Shown: positions 50,811 through 60,687, counted from the first letter of the stretch. The stretch is DNA of 64,000 bases from Histomonas meleagridis (GCA_020186115.1 WSYJ01000001.1:930001-994000), one strand, 5' to 3'. The notes: generated by a model from the letters alone, not told the origin. Made by a program: numbers and translations.

Positions 50811-51536
50811 TTAGATTTTCCCGGATGCTAAAAGCTGTTGATATAAGCAGAGGCTGCATAGAGTCTTAGAGTCTGGTGCAATCTTCCAAATATCTTCAAA
50901 TGGAACAAGTCTCAAAATAATTTGTTCATGGGCATCTTCACCTCCAATTTTTCCTTCAAGTTCTTGAACTTTTTCATGTGGGAGAGTGAGGTTCCATAAG
51001 AAATATCTTATGTATTCATCAAGTAGTCCTTGTGACGAATAAACACCTGGATACTTCCCTTCATAAGCAAGTTGCGTCATATCAACCAGATCTTCTGGCT
51101 TGGCTGTTAGCCCACATTCCTCTTCAAGCTCTCTAATTGCAACGCCTCTCAAATTTCCATTTCCATCAGTCATTCCTGCTGGAATTTCGCGGAGAACTGT
51201 ACTAGCTGGAACGCGTGGTTGTTCTGTGAGGATTGAGTATTTCTTTTTTGTTTCGGCATCGGTGATAATAACAAGCATAGCAACAGCAGATCCTCTAAGA
51301 ACAACAATACCAGGGACTTCGATTCCATTACGAAGTATTTTGCAAATCATTTTGATAAATCCTACTCTTCCAGTCCTAAATTTATCAACAGATTGGATTT
51401 CTATAGACTTAAGTTCAAAAGAAGAATCAAGAGCGTTCAACCAATCCTTAAAGAGTGACGTTTCAAGTGCATCTGCAGCATTTGCTTGAGGTGCAACTGT
51501 GACTGGGATTTTTTCTCCACGGAACCCTATTTCCAT
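50811..51536 (-). CDS. Nudix hydrolase, ADP-sugar pyrophosphatase-like
   Basis: 241 residues. The Nudix region at about 118-145 reads PAGMTDGNG then AIRELEEECGL; the REx2EExG catalytic helix is intact. The first Glu of the G-x5-E consensus is replaced, as in plant NUDX14-type ADP-sugar hydrolases, which have the same GMxDD spacing. Other blocks (IVVLRGSAVAMLVII, YSILTEQPRVPAST, LDEYIRYFLWNLTL) fit that subfamily. The likely reaction is hydrolysis of ADP-sugars to AMP and sugar phosphate. It is cytosolic, with no targeting signal. Confidence 0.82.
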   Translation of the reverse strand: MEIGFRGEKIPVTVAPQANAADALETSLFKDWLNALDSSFELKSIEIQSVDKFRTGRVGFIKMICKILRNGIEVPGIVVLRGSAVAMLVIITDAETKKKYSILTEQPRVPASTVLREIPAGMTDGNGNLRGVAIRELEEECGLTAKPEDLVDMTQLAYEGKYPGVYSSQGLLDEYIRYFLWNLTLPHEKVQELEGKIGGEDAHEQIILRLVPFEDIWKIAPDSKTLCSLCLYQQLLASGKI

Positions 51537-51935
51537 TAGCCAAATTAGATACGTTTTTTAAACGATAGAATATTCCGAAGCGGTTAGATAAACAGTTGAC
51601 CCTTTGAAGGGTTCCCCATTGAAAAAGTTATCATTTGAATTGATATTGATCGGATATGATCACCTACCAGGGCAACTAAGCATTCAAAAACATTTTTCAA
51701 TACTTTACACAACATGATTTGCTGAAATAAAAAGGTAATCATAAATAAATAGCAGCAGTGTATTACATAGAGACATATGAATCGTATACGAGCAACTAAC
51801 TGGTTGCAGTAAGAGTTGCTAAGTTTCTTGTAATATTTAAAAACGAAACGATGTTATATATCCGCATTGATATCAAAACATTACTTGAAAAAAGTTTAGT
51901 TGTGAAAGTCAAAAATTAGATAAAAAGTGTTGTTT
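51537..51935. other. Intergenic, AT-rich
   Basis: Contains the upstream region of the Nudix gene, with a GAAGCGGTTAGATAAACAG block at about 51577-51595, and the 3' flank of the uL2 gene. No further gene seen. Confidence 0.45.
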
Positions 51936-52694
51936 TTAGACAACAGAGATTGTACCCCTCCTACGACCAGTACGACGAGCTGCAACAAGACCAACCTTTT
52001 GACCTGGACGAGCGTTACGAGAAACTGTTGATGGCTTACCGATGTGTTGATGTGAACCACCACCATATGGGTGATCGACTGGGTTCATAGCTGTACCACG
52101 GACAACTGGCCATGCCTTTCTCTTTGCAGCGTATTTGTGTGCAACTGTACCGGCCTTAAGAAGTGGCTTTTCGAGACGACCACCACCAGATACAACACCA
52201 AGGCATGCGCGGCAATTGCTGGAAACAACGACTTTACGTCCTGATGGAAGTTGAACACGTGTGTAGCCATCATCGTTGTGTGTGATAACACGGCATGAAT
52301 CGCCTGAGCAACGGCCATAGCGACCACCATCTCCTGGATGATGTTCAACATTGCAAACTTCAGCACCCTCTGGGATTTGGCCAAGTGGGAGAATGTTGCC
52401 AACGTGAAGGGAAGCTGTTGAACCGACTTGGATTAATTGACCTGTGTGAATACCTTCTGGGGCAATAACAAGATGCCTTTCAAGACCTGCCTTACCAGAC
52501 TTTTGGAAAACAAGTTGGGCAAGTGGTGCACCTCTTCCTGGATCATGAATGATGTCTTTAACAACACCAACAATTTGTGCAGATCTTTGAGCAGCAGTTA
52601 ATGGCATAAACTTAGCAGCACCTTTTCTGTGGTGTGTGTGGGCACGGAAAACATTACCATTACCTTTACGTTGTGCACGGATTATATGACCCAT
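51936..52694 (-). CDS. RPL8: 60S ribosomal protein uL2 (L8)
   Basis: 252 residues, normal length. Starts [20 protein letters not shown] and contains [12 protein letters not shown], the [15 protein letters not shown] region, and the peptidyl-transferase-proximal block [19 protein letters not shown] with the conserved His. Ends in a basic [15 protein letters not shown]-rich codon use marks high expression. A coding-strand GGTTTTGGCC block lies just upstream. Confidence 0.98.
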   Translation of the reverse strand: MGHIIRAQRKGNGNVFRAHTHHRKGAAKFMPLTAAQRSAQIVGVVKDIIHDPGRGAPLAQLVFQKSGKAGLERHLVIAPEGIHTGQLIQVGSTASLHVGNILPLGQIPEGAEVCNVEHHPGDGGRYGRCSGDSCRVITHNDDGYTRVQLPSGRKVVVSSNCRACLGVVSGGGRLEKPLLKAGTVAHKYAAKRKAWPVVRGTAMNPVDHPYGGGSHQHIGKPSTVSRNARPGQKVGLVAARRTGRRRGTISVV

Positions 52695-52739
52695 CTAAAA
52701 AAAGGGATGGCCAAAACCGGAACAACCGCAAGGAGAACG

Positions 52740-52931
52740 TTATTTATTTAAAGTAACCGCAGAATGGGTCTGGCCAAACAAACCTTGTGAATTGCCAATT
52801 TGAGGTTTCCCATGATGTATGCTTTTGTTGCTATCATTCTGTAAAACCACAGACAATATTGGAGATTCGGATTCGAAGTTAATCGTATTTTCATTCGTTA
52901 AAGTTCTCCAAAAAATTTTTTTAATCGTCAA
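52740..52931 (-). CDS. Doubtful small ORF without ATG
   Basis: A 63-codon frame (ENTINFESESPILSVVLQND ... GNSQGLFGQTHSAVTL) with protein-like composition but no ATG at its head. It could be a second exon or a gene remnant. No upstream exon with trichomonad splice sites was found within about 100 bp. Confidence 0.3.
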   Translation of the reverse strand: MTIKKIFWRTLTNENTINFESESPILSVVLQNDSNKSIHHGKPQIGNSQGLFGQTHSAVTLNK

Positions 52932-52980
52932 TTTTTTTTTTAATTTGTTAAAATAATTGTTATTATGAGTTATTTTTATT

Positions 52981-53400
52981 CTAGTTAAACCTTATAATGA
53001 CACGATTATGTTTACAGATACCAATGAGTTCATTTGTTGATGGATTTGTGGTAGTAATTCTATATGAAATTTTCCGAGGAGCTACTTTCGTTATTGTAGC
53101 TTTTGTTAGAATTGTATCATCAATATAAGCTGGTGCAATATGATCAAGATCAACAAATGCTCCAACAGAACTATGGTTTTTGTCAAGGGCACTTTCAAGC
53201 CAATCAGATGACACCAACTCAGAGAAACGCACAAGATCTGATGTTGATAATACATCATCTCCTTGTATTCCAGTTGGATTGTATGTTCTTTTTGGAATTA
53301 TCATAAATTTGCGTTCCAAAGTTTCTCCAACTTTAAATATTTTGGTGAGATCCATTGTTGGTCGTAAACGAAATCTTTGGAATGAAATTTTGGTGAGCAT
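52981..53400 (-). CDS. Hotdog-fold thioesterase, FlK-like
   Basis: 139 residues. After a short basic head it follows the fluoroacetyl-CoA-thioesterase-like hotdog pattern: IFKVGETLERKFMIIP, DDVLSTSDLVRFSELVSSDWL (catalytic loop region), SSVGAFVDLDHIAPAYIDD and ITKVAPRKISYRI. It probably hydrolyses a small acyl-CoA. The N terminus MLTKISFQRFR resembles the short ML-start, Arg/Phe presequences of trichomonad hydrogenosomal proteins. The resemblance to bacterial enzymes suggests lateral transfer. An ACCGTT word at 53468-53473 lies upstream. Confidence 0.75.
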   Translation of the reverse strand: MLTKISFQRFRLRPTMDLTKIFKVGETLERKFMIIPKRTYNPTGIQGDDVLSTSDLVRFSELVSSDWLESALDKNHSSVGAFVDLDHIAPAYIDDTILTKATITKVAPRKISYRITTTNPSTNELIGICKHNRVIIRFN

Positions 53401-54017
53401 CTCAATATTTTAGATCACATTTCTTTATACGCCTGTTATGGATCATGACACTTTTTGAGTATACATGACCGTTTAGAGGTACTTCAACTCCCAAAAAACA
53501 GATTTTTTTTCTTTTTTTTCATTCCATATGTAAGCATTCCATGAATTCTACGATAACTTATATTTTAATTCAAAAAATTTTATAAACTCATGAAATATAT
53601 TTTTTAATCGATTTTTTTAAAAATTTATTTTTTATATCATTCATGATTAATTTATGATGAATTTTATATTTTATTTATTTAAGTTATACATTGAACGTGT
53701 ATGATTTTTTAAGATTGCTTCTTCATAACATTCAACAGACCTTTGAATAAGACTCGTGCTCTTCCCAATATATTCATAATATTCTCCTAATGAACATAAT
53801 GCATCAGGATTCTTAGTTTTGGCTGATTCAACTAAAATTCTTCCACATTTCCCTAAATCTGGTGGAATCTCTTGCAAATCTTTTTTTTATTAAATAGTTT
53901 ACATATAGGACTTCAGAATGTTGTGTGATGTGATGTGATGCTTCAAAATTTACCCAAACCGTTAAAAACAATGAAAAAGCCGATACATACCGTTAGTAAA
54001 GTCGGACCATAAATAAA
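53401..54017. other. Intergenic with a Sel1-like remnant and promoter words
   Basis: Contains ACCGTT at 53468-53473 (thioesterase side) and at 53958-53963 and 53989-53994 (upstream of the ankyrin gene at 54018), a TGTGATGTGATGTGATG short repeat near 53930, and the Sel1-like fragment listed separately. Confidence 0.5.
53671..53877 (-). pseudogene. Sel1-like repeat fragment
   Basis: A 68-codon frame without ATG. DLGKCGRILVESAKTKNPDA then LCSLGEYYEYIGKSTSLIQ and SVECYEEAILKNHTRSMYNL is the alternating helix pair of a Sel1/TPR repeat with the usual small and aromatic positions. There are only one to two repeats and no start, so it is a truncated remnant of one of the many Sel1-repeat genes of this lineage. 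Confidence 0.6.
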
Positions 54018-55174
54018 ATGAAGAAGCAAAAACTATTAAATGATATCGAAGTTCATCAATCAATAATGCAAACCCTCTTTAGGTTGGCTAAAACAAATAT
54101 CATAGAATCAGCAAATTCAATAATTGACATTTTCGATGAAAATCATCCTATTTCATTCAATTTTATATTAGCCCAAACAATATACACAATTTCCATGTTT
54201 AGAATGAATGACTTTGATATTTATTCAAAATTTTTAAAACAAATTGAAATATTTGAAGAGAACAACAAAATTAATTCAAAAATTTTTGATGTATTTGAAG
54301 GTATACTTCTTTCTAAATATTCAGAAGAATCAAAGTATATTCTTTATTATCTTTTTGAAAAAAAATTTCTTCAGAGTCCAAAGGTTGATTATAAAAGAAC
54401 CAATGAATGTTTTGCATATCACATGACGCAAGAAGAAATTAATGAATATTATTGCTATGGAATTAAACAGTATATAAAAAAACATTATGAAGAACTTTCA
54501 AAGAATGATTTGGAACTTCATAAAAAATATATTGAGGAAGGACATAATCCAAATGAAATAACAAAAATAATTCGAAATGATGAAATAGAAAAATCTCAAG
54601 AAATAACATCACAAAATGATTTTGACTTTAATCAAATAATTGAACCATCACTTTATGAAAGATATTCATTTATTAATCATAAAAAATGTTACATTAATTG
54701 ACTATGCAGCATTTTTTTCTTCAATTAAATGTTTTAAATATTTACTTATGAATGGAGCAAAATTAGATAACACAGGTAAATATGCAGTTGCAGGTGGAAA
54801 CATTGAAATTATTCATTTATGTGAACAAAATCATCCATCTTTTCAAAATGCATATGAAACAGCAATTAAATTTCATGATGATTTCATGATATTCAAAATA
54901 ATATTTGGAAATTATTTAAATTATTTGAAACAGCACTTATAAATGCATCTTATAATGGTCATATAGAAATAGTTAAATTACTTCTTGAACAAGAAGGAAT
55001 TGATATTAATGATAAAGATATTTGTTTGTTTTATTTGAAATTTATTTTAATAATTTTATATTTCAAAATAATATTTGGAAATCATTTAAATTATTTGAAA
55101 CAGCACTTATTTGGGCATCTTATAATGGTTATACAGAAATAGTTAAATTACTAAATGAAAAAGGAGATAATTAA
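54018..55174 (+). pseudogene. Trichomonad ankyrin-repeat gene with frameshifts
   Basis: The N-terminal 220 residues (MKKQKLLNDIEVHQS ... ECFAYHMTQEEINEYYCYGI) are the helical lead domain of the large trichomonad ankyrin family. The frame then breaks in a run of six A at about 54,679-54,684. In the next frame the protein continues as VTLIDYAAFFSSIKCFKYLL, KYAVAGGNIEIIHLCEQN. It shifts again at about 54,890 into ankyrin units TALINASYNGHIEIVKLLLEQ and TALIWASYNGYTEIVKLL. Each ankyrin unit is preceded by the spacer FQNNIWK.FKLFE also seen at 12.0 kb. Confidence 0.8.
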
Positions 55175-55394
55175 AAGAAATTGCAATAAAGCGCGATCCC
55201 AATAAAGTGATGACAAAGTGGGCAATCTAATTAGATTTGTTTCAATCACACGAGGATAATTAAGATTTGAAGAAAAAGAAAATAGTCATTAAATAAAAAA
55301 TTTTGAAAAATATGTTTTCTCGGAAATTTGTATCATCAATCAATAATGAAAATGAAGTCTTTTTATTACACTTTTTGATAATCAATTAAATTAT

Positions 55395-55760
55395 TTACAA
55401 ATGAATTTCATTAAATTCGTCAGTCCATCCTAAAGCATCAATTATTTGTTTGCATATTTCTTCGCAATCGCCCTGAAGGAAAATATCTCTTCGATTTGTA
55501 ACATGACCAAACTTAAACAGTTCTTTATGACTATTCTCAGCTAAATCGACCAAAACATTTCGTCTTTCGTCGACGCTGACTTTTTCTTCATATGTCGCAA
55601 CAGGTTCTTTATTAATAAAGAAAAAACTCGAAGACAATCTTTTCGACAATATCCAGGAAGTAATGAGCATGGAGTAACTTTTAGTGACGTACCAATAAAA
55701 ATAAGAAGGTCCGCAGATGCAAAGTCATTTGGATAAAGATGATAAAATCGGAAAACAAGA
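55395..55760 (-). pseudogene. Sirtuin (Sir2) 3' fragment, frameshifted
   Basis: On the minus strand FASADLLIFIGTSLKV (55,730-55,690) is the conserved Sir2 NAD-binding block GTSLKV. After a shift in a T run near 55,625 it continues FINKEPVATYEEK, FLQGDCEEICKQIIDALGW, the normal sirtuin C terminus. The 5' two thirds, including the catalytic His, are absent. It cannot be active. Confidence 0.75.
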
Positions 55761-56573
55761 AGAAACAGGGGTGGGTTATATAACCGCTTATTATAACAAA
55801 ATTAAAAATGATAATATCTATGGATTATGCAGATATATTTTAATAAGACATAAAATTCAATATTACCTACTTGAATATAATAATAAAATTAGATTTAAAA
55901 GTATTTATCGATGAATTTATCAGAAATAATGAAAAATCGAAAAAGAGTTTGTTTTCATCTTCTCATTTAATTTTTAACAAAAACAACTAGGTATTTTAAA
56001 GTAACAGCAAAGTAGATTATAGTCATGAAGCGCAATTCGTAATAATTTTAACATTGCATTAAAAAATCAAAAAATTCGAAAAAATCACACCTCAATTTGT
56101 CACTTCACCTTATTTTGAAACAAAAATTTCTTATTTTTAACAATTTAAATAATGCTGATATATATGTACTTATGAAAAAAATATCACTTATATTAATGCA
56201 TTAAAAATAAAATCACATCGCCACTCGAAATATAAAGATTCATTTGAATTAACATTGAAATGTTTGATTTTTTCACATATTTTCACTTTTTCTCCAAATA
56301 ATGAATAAAAACCAAGAAAAAATTTATGATATTTACATTGGAGACCTTGAAGGGTTTTATTATTCCAAAGAATTTTTGAAAATTTTAGAAAAAAGAAAAA
56401 AATTGATCAGATCGAGATCTCAAAATTCAGCAGTTGAAATTGCCTAAAAATTTATATTTGAACTCAATACCAGAAGTTGCCCATACATTTTGATTTTCAA
56501 CGAAAAATTATTGAGGAATTTAAAGTTGAAGTATCTCTGACCGTTTATATCTTTGCCATAAGGAGTTTACTCA
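55761..56573. other. Intergenic, AT-rich
   Basis: One ATG-started 48-codon plus frame (56301-56447, IYIGDLEGFYYSKEFLKILE) is protein-like and may be a gene remnant. The promoter of RanBP1 with ACCGTTTATATC (56540-56551) ends the region. Otherwise nothing recognised. Confidence 0.4.
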
Positions 56574-57023
56574 ATGAGTAAAGAAGAAGTCCACAAAGCA
56601 GCAGAAGATGCAAAAAAGACCTACATGGCAAATGGTGATCCTGATCTTCCACAGCAAGCTGTTTTTACAGAATTTGGAGTTCTTGGACATGCAGTTGGTA
56701 AAAATGCTGAAAAACTTGGAAACGGAATAGTTCGTATTCTCAAAAATCCTCAAAATGGTCGTTACAGAATTGTCATGAGAGATAAAAATGATCTTAATAA
56801 CATTTTTATAAATCATTTTATTTTACCAGAATCAGCTCTTCTCCCAAAACCACTTGAAAATGGTAAAATTGTTTATAACACTACCAACTACCCCAATCCT
56901 AGTGTTGATAAAATTGGAAAGAAAGAACAATTCAATCTCCGCTTTATTACTCCAGAATTAAATCAAGAGTTCATTGCTAAGTATCAAGAAGCATTAGAAG
57001 AAAATAAGAAACTTCTTAAATAA
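56574..57023 (+). CDS. RANBP1: Ran-binding protein 1 (RanBD)
   Basis: 149 residues made of one Ran-binding domain: KNAEKLGNGIVRILKNPQNG, RYRIVMRDKNDLNNIFINHF, then the C-terminal extended strand and helix (KEQFNLRFITPELNQEFIAK). RanBP1 binds Ran-GTP and assists GTP hydrolysis and release from exportins. The usual WKERGxG block is read here as AEKLGNG, so the Trp is missing. Start is supported by ACCGTT 29 bp upstream. Confidence 0.82.
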   Translation: MSKEEVHKAAEDAKKTYMANGDPDLPQQAVFTEFGVLGHAVGKNAEKLGNGIVRILKNPQNGRYRIVMRDKNDLNNIFINHFILPESALLPKPLENGKIVYNTTNYPNPSVDKIGKKEQFNLRFITPELNQEFIAKYQEALEENKKLLK

Positions 57024-57176
57024 AGAAAATTATTCAACTTTTTTTTTCACTTTATTAAATCCAATCACATCTTTTTTTAAGAAATCAAATATAATTATTA
57101 TTTTAAGCGATATCATATAAAAAATAATTTTTATTTAATAAAATAATTTGATGCTGTTCAAACAATTCAAATTTAA

Positions 57177-58223
57177 TCATGTGCAAAACCAAAAACCATG
57201 GATTACCCTAGTGAATAAATGGCTTTTCTTTAATGGCATTATTACCAGGAAAAAATAAAACCCGAAACATGTCAATATATAGAGCTGATTTGGAAGTAAA
57301 GCCCACGACGCAAACAAGAAAAGTGACAACCGCAAAAGTTTTGTTGATTTTTCGGGGCACCCCCAATTAAACCAATCGTTGAGGAAGAATTCGATGGTTG
57401 CGATTTCGCCAGTCATCGAAGAACGGCGCCTTGAAGGTTTTTTCCCTCTCTCTATCTTTTTCCATAGGTTAAATAATAAAATAGCAGAAATTCCTAAACA
57501 TGTTAACGGTAAAAATGGTATAAACTGTAAACTAAATGAAAGTGTAGTAATGAATATAAGAATCCGTAGCTTGGCATGTATGTCAAAATGAAGATTATTG
57601 CAATAATCAAGAAATGACTTAATGTATGAAATGGTTGTAGGGTGCCTCGAATGTGAAAAAGATTTCCTTCGAGATCGTTTTTTAACTTTTCTGTTTTCAG
57701 TTTCTTTCTGTTCATTTGTACATTTTGGAAATTCACATTCAATAGAGGAAAAAGGAGTTTCATCAAAAGTTTCTGCGGAAGCAAGCTTCGATATTGAACT
57801 TTTGAATTGGTCTTGATCTAGTCTTGTAATTTCTGATAATGATCTTAATAAATTAAAGCACTTATATAAAGAAAGTTCTGTTGGAAATTGGAAAATAACA
57901 ATAGAAGATTCTGTACTTCGGATTGCGATTTCTAGATCAGTTCGTGATCCACTAATGCTATGAATTTTATCAAAAGTTGCTTGAACAAAACTTGGATGTG
58001 GAAATGTATTTTTTGGTAAAAACGCCAACCTTTTTGTTGTGAGGTAGAAAGATCCATCAATTATATCTGTGCTCTCTCCATTTATAATCAGAAGTTGAAC
58101 TTTTTGAAAAACTTGAAGTAACCATTCCTTCTTAGAGTTTCCTCTGAAAACAACAACTGCTTGGCGAAGTGGTTCATTTTCAGGTAAAGTCCACCTATCT
58201 CGTACAGCTTTAGGAATTTCCAT
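57177..58223 (-). CDS. GRAM-domain protein with C-terminal membrane helices
   Basis: 348 residues from the ATG at 58223 (MEIPKAVRDRWTLPE). The frame is open further up, but that overlaps the divergent promoter. A GRAM/PH-like domain at about 25-130 is recognisable (GSFYLTTKRLAFLPKNTF, FDKIHSISGSRTDLEIAIRS). A basic Ser/Arg linker (KKRSRRKSFSHSRH) precedes two hydrophobic hairpins at about 225-260 and 305-335. The layout fits tail-anchored lipid-contact proteins such as GRAMD family members, but no START/VASt domain is present. It is probably on the ER or plasma membrane. Confidence 0.7.
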   Translation of the reverse strand: MEIPKAVRDRWTLPENEPLRQAVVVFRGNSKKEWLLQVFQKVQLLIINGESTDIIDGSFYLTTKRLAFLPKNTFPHPSFVQATFDKIHSISGSRTDLEIAIRSTESSIVIFQFPTELSLYKCFNLLRSLSEITRLDQDQFKSSISKLASAETFDETPFSSIECEFPKCTNEQKETENRKVKKRSRRKSFSHSRHPTTISYIKSFLDYCNNLHFDIHAKLRILIFITTLSFSLQFIPFLPLTCLGISAILLFNLWKKIERGKKPSRRRSSMTGEIATIEFFLNDWFNWGCPEKSTKLLRLSLFLFASWALLPNQLYILTCFGFYFFLVIMPLKKSHLFTRVIHGFWFCT

Positions 58224-58310
58224 ACTCTTGGATTTAAACGTTCTTTTCACTATGCCATTTTTGAACAGTTTACATACGATGGAATTATTAACATAGTTTG
58301 TTTGGATAAA
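58224..58310. promoter_or_regulatory. 87-bp bidirectional promoter
   Basis: Separates the starts at 58223 (minus) and 58311 (plus). Contains ACAGTTTACATACGATGG and GAACGTTC-like words. No full AACGGT is present. Both genes encode membrane lipid-related proteins. Confidence 0.5.
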
Positions 58311-58946
58311 ATGCCTCTTGACGAATGCTTTCCAAAAATTGATATTCCAAACTCTCATAAATTGTTTGGAATTGGTGTTTTACTTTCACTCCTTTATGGT
58401 ATCTATCAGCTTATCATTACATCTCGACAATCTATTTGGAAAGTAAAGTTAGCGATAATATTTGGAGTTTTTATTACTTTTATATATATTACTTTCTTAT
58501 TAAAACTTTATATCGGAGATTACAGATGTTCAACTGTTCCCAACTCTGTATCTGGTCATACTTTTGTTAATGTATATTTCTTATTAGTATGGTCATTCAA
58601 TTATTTTCGATCAGGAAAACATAAAAACTTTCTTCACAAAATATATTATTATCTACTAAGCATTTTACTTTGTGTTAATTGCATATTTACATATTTAGGC
58701 GGATATCATACCCCGCGCCAGATGATATATGGAGTATTGACAGCTATTGCTGGGGCGTCAATGACTTGGGTTCTCACATCTTTTGTTGGTTCTAAGCTAA
58801 GCCTTCTCATGTTATTAATTGCAAATGTTCCAATTGTTCTTTTAGCAAAAGTATTTTGCAAAGTTCCAATTAACATATATAAGTGGAATACAATTTGGAT
58901 TCTCGTTGATATATACGTTTTCTTCCAAAGAAAGGATATTAAATAA
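58311..58946 (+). CDS. PAP2/FIT-type membrane phosphatase-like protein
   Basis: 211 residues and about six membrane helices. Two polar blocks face each other as in the PAP2 superfamily: RCSTVPNSVSGHTF (SGH motif, His near 85) and TYLGGYHTPRQMIYG (second His). The KxxxxxxRP motif is not evident. This reduced SGH plus YHT pattern resembles the FIT/FITM lipid-droplet proteins, which are PAP2-like acyl-CoA diphosphatases, as much as dolichyl or sphingolipid phosphatases. The start at 58311 is the first ATG. Confidence 0.65.
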   Translation: MPLDECFPKIDIPNSHKLFGIGVLLSLLYGIYQLIITSRQSIWKVKLAIIFGVFITFIYITFLLKLYIGDYRCSTVPNSVSGHTFVNVYFLLVWSFNYFRSGKHKNFLHKIYYYLLSILLCVNCIFTYLGGYHTPRQMIYGVLTAIAGASMTWVLTSFVGSKLSLLMLLIANVPIVLLAKVFCKVPINIYKWNTIWILVDIYVFFQRKDIK

Positions 58947-59492
58947 ATAAATATTCACATTACCTTTAGCGCTTAAAAATGTTTAGTTGCATAACTCTTT
59001 TATTGATTTTTTTTGTTTTTATCCATTTAACTATTTCTTTTCATGTTTTAAATTAATGTATTTAGTTTTTACAAACTTTTCATGTTTTAATGTTTTGAAT
59101 GTGACAATTAATATTGTAATGAATATTTAACATGATGATTTCATTCTTCTTTTCATGGATAATATTATTTAGCACCTATGTTAAAAAATTTGGTCAAATT
59201 CTACTCCTTCATGAAAAACAAAATTATTATTAACAAATTTAATATCTTGTGGACATGATATAAACTTTTACACTTATTGGATATAAATTTGGTGGAAAAA
59301 AACTAAACTTATGACTGGTATTAAATCATTGATTTCATAGCAAATACAAGGTTCAAAATTTCTTGAAATCAGAAAATAATTTTTTTAATTTTTCAAATCC
59401 ATAATTTTATTATTCTAAAAATTGAACATTAACAATCGAAAGCTTTTTTGTAATGACGAATATAATTTTAAAACAAAATTCTAAATAAAAAT
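58947..59492. other. Convergent AT-rich intergenic region
   Basis: No coding potential or repeats recognised between the convergent PAP2-like and CIA1 genes. Confidence 0.5.
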
Positions 59493-60392
59493 TTAGACAT
59501 CTATGATAATAACAGTTCCATCATCGCTTCCTGTTGCTATTTTCCTTGGATTAATAGGATTAGGCTTTGCACAGTTTATATCTCCGATGTGTTTTGTTTT
59601 AACTTCTCTTACAACTTTCGTACATTCGGGATCAACAAAATAAAGAATTCGATCAGCTCCGGCAGCAACCCAATAGCCATCAACGAAGACAATAGAATAG
59701 AGCGGATCTAATTCCTCTTGAAGTGATATTTGATTGAGTTTCGAATAATTTTCTCCATCAGTACGATAGAGTGTCACTTTTCCGTCTTCACCAATTGTTG
59801 CTAAATCAGAGTTTTCTGGATTAAATGCAAGGCTCCAAACAGTACCTTTGTGGTCACAAAATGTTTGAAGTGATCCAAGTTCTGAACTTGGATCCCAAAT
59901 TTTCGTTGACCCATCAAATGAAACCGAAGCAAATAATAAACCAGAAGGTGAAAATGCTGCATCTTTAACGTCAGCAGTATGTTCACTATTGATTGTAGTA
60001 AAATCTAGATCTTTGAATGACCATACCCATGCTGATTTATCTCTTCCACATGTAACAAGATAGTTACCATCAGAAGACCACCTTACTGTCTTTATCTCGT
60101 TTTCTTGCCCTTCAAGATTACCAATGTTTTTAAATTGTAAATTTTCTTGAGAAAATTCAAAAATTGTTGCTTTCCCATCAAAGCATGCAATTGCGAGGTG
60201 TTGACCATTTGGTGACCATTCACATCTTCTAAGTGACCGACTTTTTTTGAATTGGAAAATTTTTGTGAATTTCTCATTTTCGCATGAAAACACATGCAAA
60301 ATTCCATCACTTCCAACAGTAGCGATAAAGTTTCCAGAAGGATGCCATGAAAGATCTAGAATTAAAGAATCTCTTTCCTCGACTAAAGCCAT
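59493..60392 (-). CDS. CIA1: Cytosolic iron-sulfur assembly WD40 protein CIA1 (CIAO1)
   Basis: 299 residues forming a seven-bladed WD40 propeller. The blades read RSLRRCEWSPNGQHLAIACF, ENEIKTVRWSSDGNYLVTCG, RDKSAWVW, DVKDAAFSPSGLLFASVSFD and KGTVWSLAFNPENSDLATIG. The LEGQENEIKTVRW and GRDKSAWVW sections match CIAO1/Cia1, the targeting subunit that delivers Fe-S clusters to nuclear and cytosolic proteins. Length is slightly below the usual 330-340. Confidence 0.85.
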   Translation of the reverse strand: MALVEERDSLILDLSWHPSGNFIATVGSDGILHVFSCENEKFTKIFQFKKSRSLRRCEWSPNGQHLAIACFDGKATIFEFSQENLQFKNIGNLEGQENEIKTVRWSSDGNYLVTCGRDKSAWVWSFKDLDFTTINSEHTADVKDAAFSPSGLLFASVSFDGSTKIWDPSSELGSLQTFCDHKGTVWSLAFNPENSDLATIGEDGKVTLYRTDGENYSKLNQISLQEELDPLYSIVFVDGYWVAAGADRILYFVDPECTKVVREVKTKHIGDINCAKPNPINPRKIATGSDDGTVIIIDV

Positions 60393-60687
60393 CCAAAGTT
60401 GCCTAAAACCGCAAATATTTTATCGTTTTTTTCTTTCCATAAAATATTTTCTTCAGAAGAAGCTTTGAATAATAATTTATTTTTACTAACACACAAAGAA
60501 GTAAAACAGAAAAAAATTTCTTTGAATTCTAAAAAAAAAAAAATTGATATTGCATTTGCATATGATCAATTTTTTACCGAAATAAAAATGAAACATAAAC
60601 ATGTTCTGATTATTCGCCCATCACAGCAGCGTATAATTTTTTTTAATAAGAGCTAGAGATCATAAAAAAAAAAAATTTATTCATTTA
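60393..60687. other. Convergent/upstream spacer with an intron-like word
   Basis: Contains AAAACCGCAAAT next to the CIA1 start and ACTAACACACAAAG at 60486-60499, which resembles the intron 3' consensus but has no GTATGT partner. No gene. Confidence 0.45.

Noticed and set aside
60486-60499. ACTAACACACAAAG, close to the trichomonad branch/3' splice consensus
   Set aside because: No GTATGT-type 5' site lies upstream on this strand and no reading frame would be joined.
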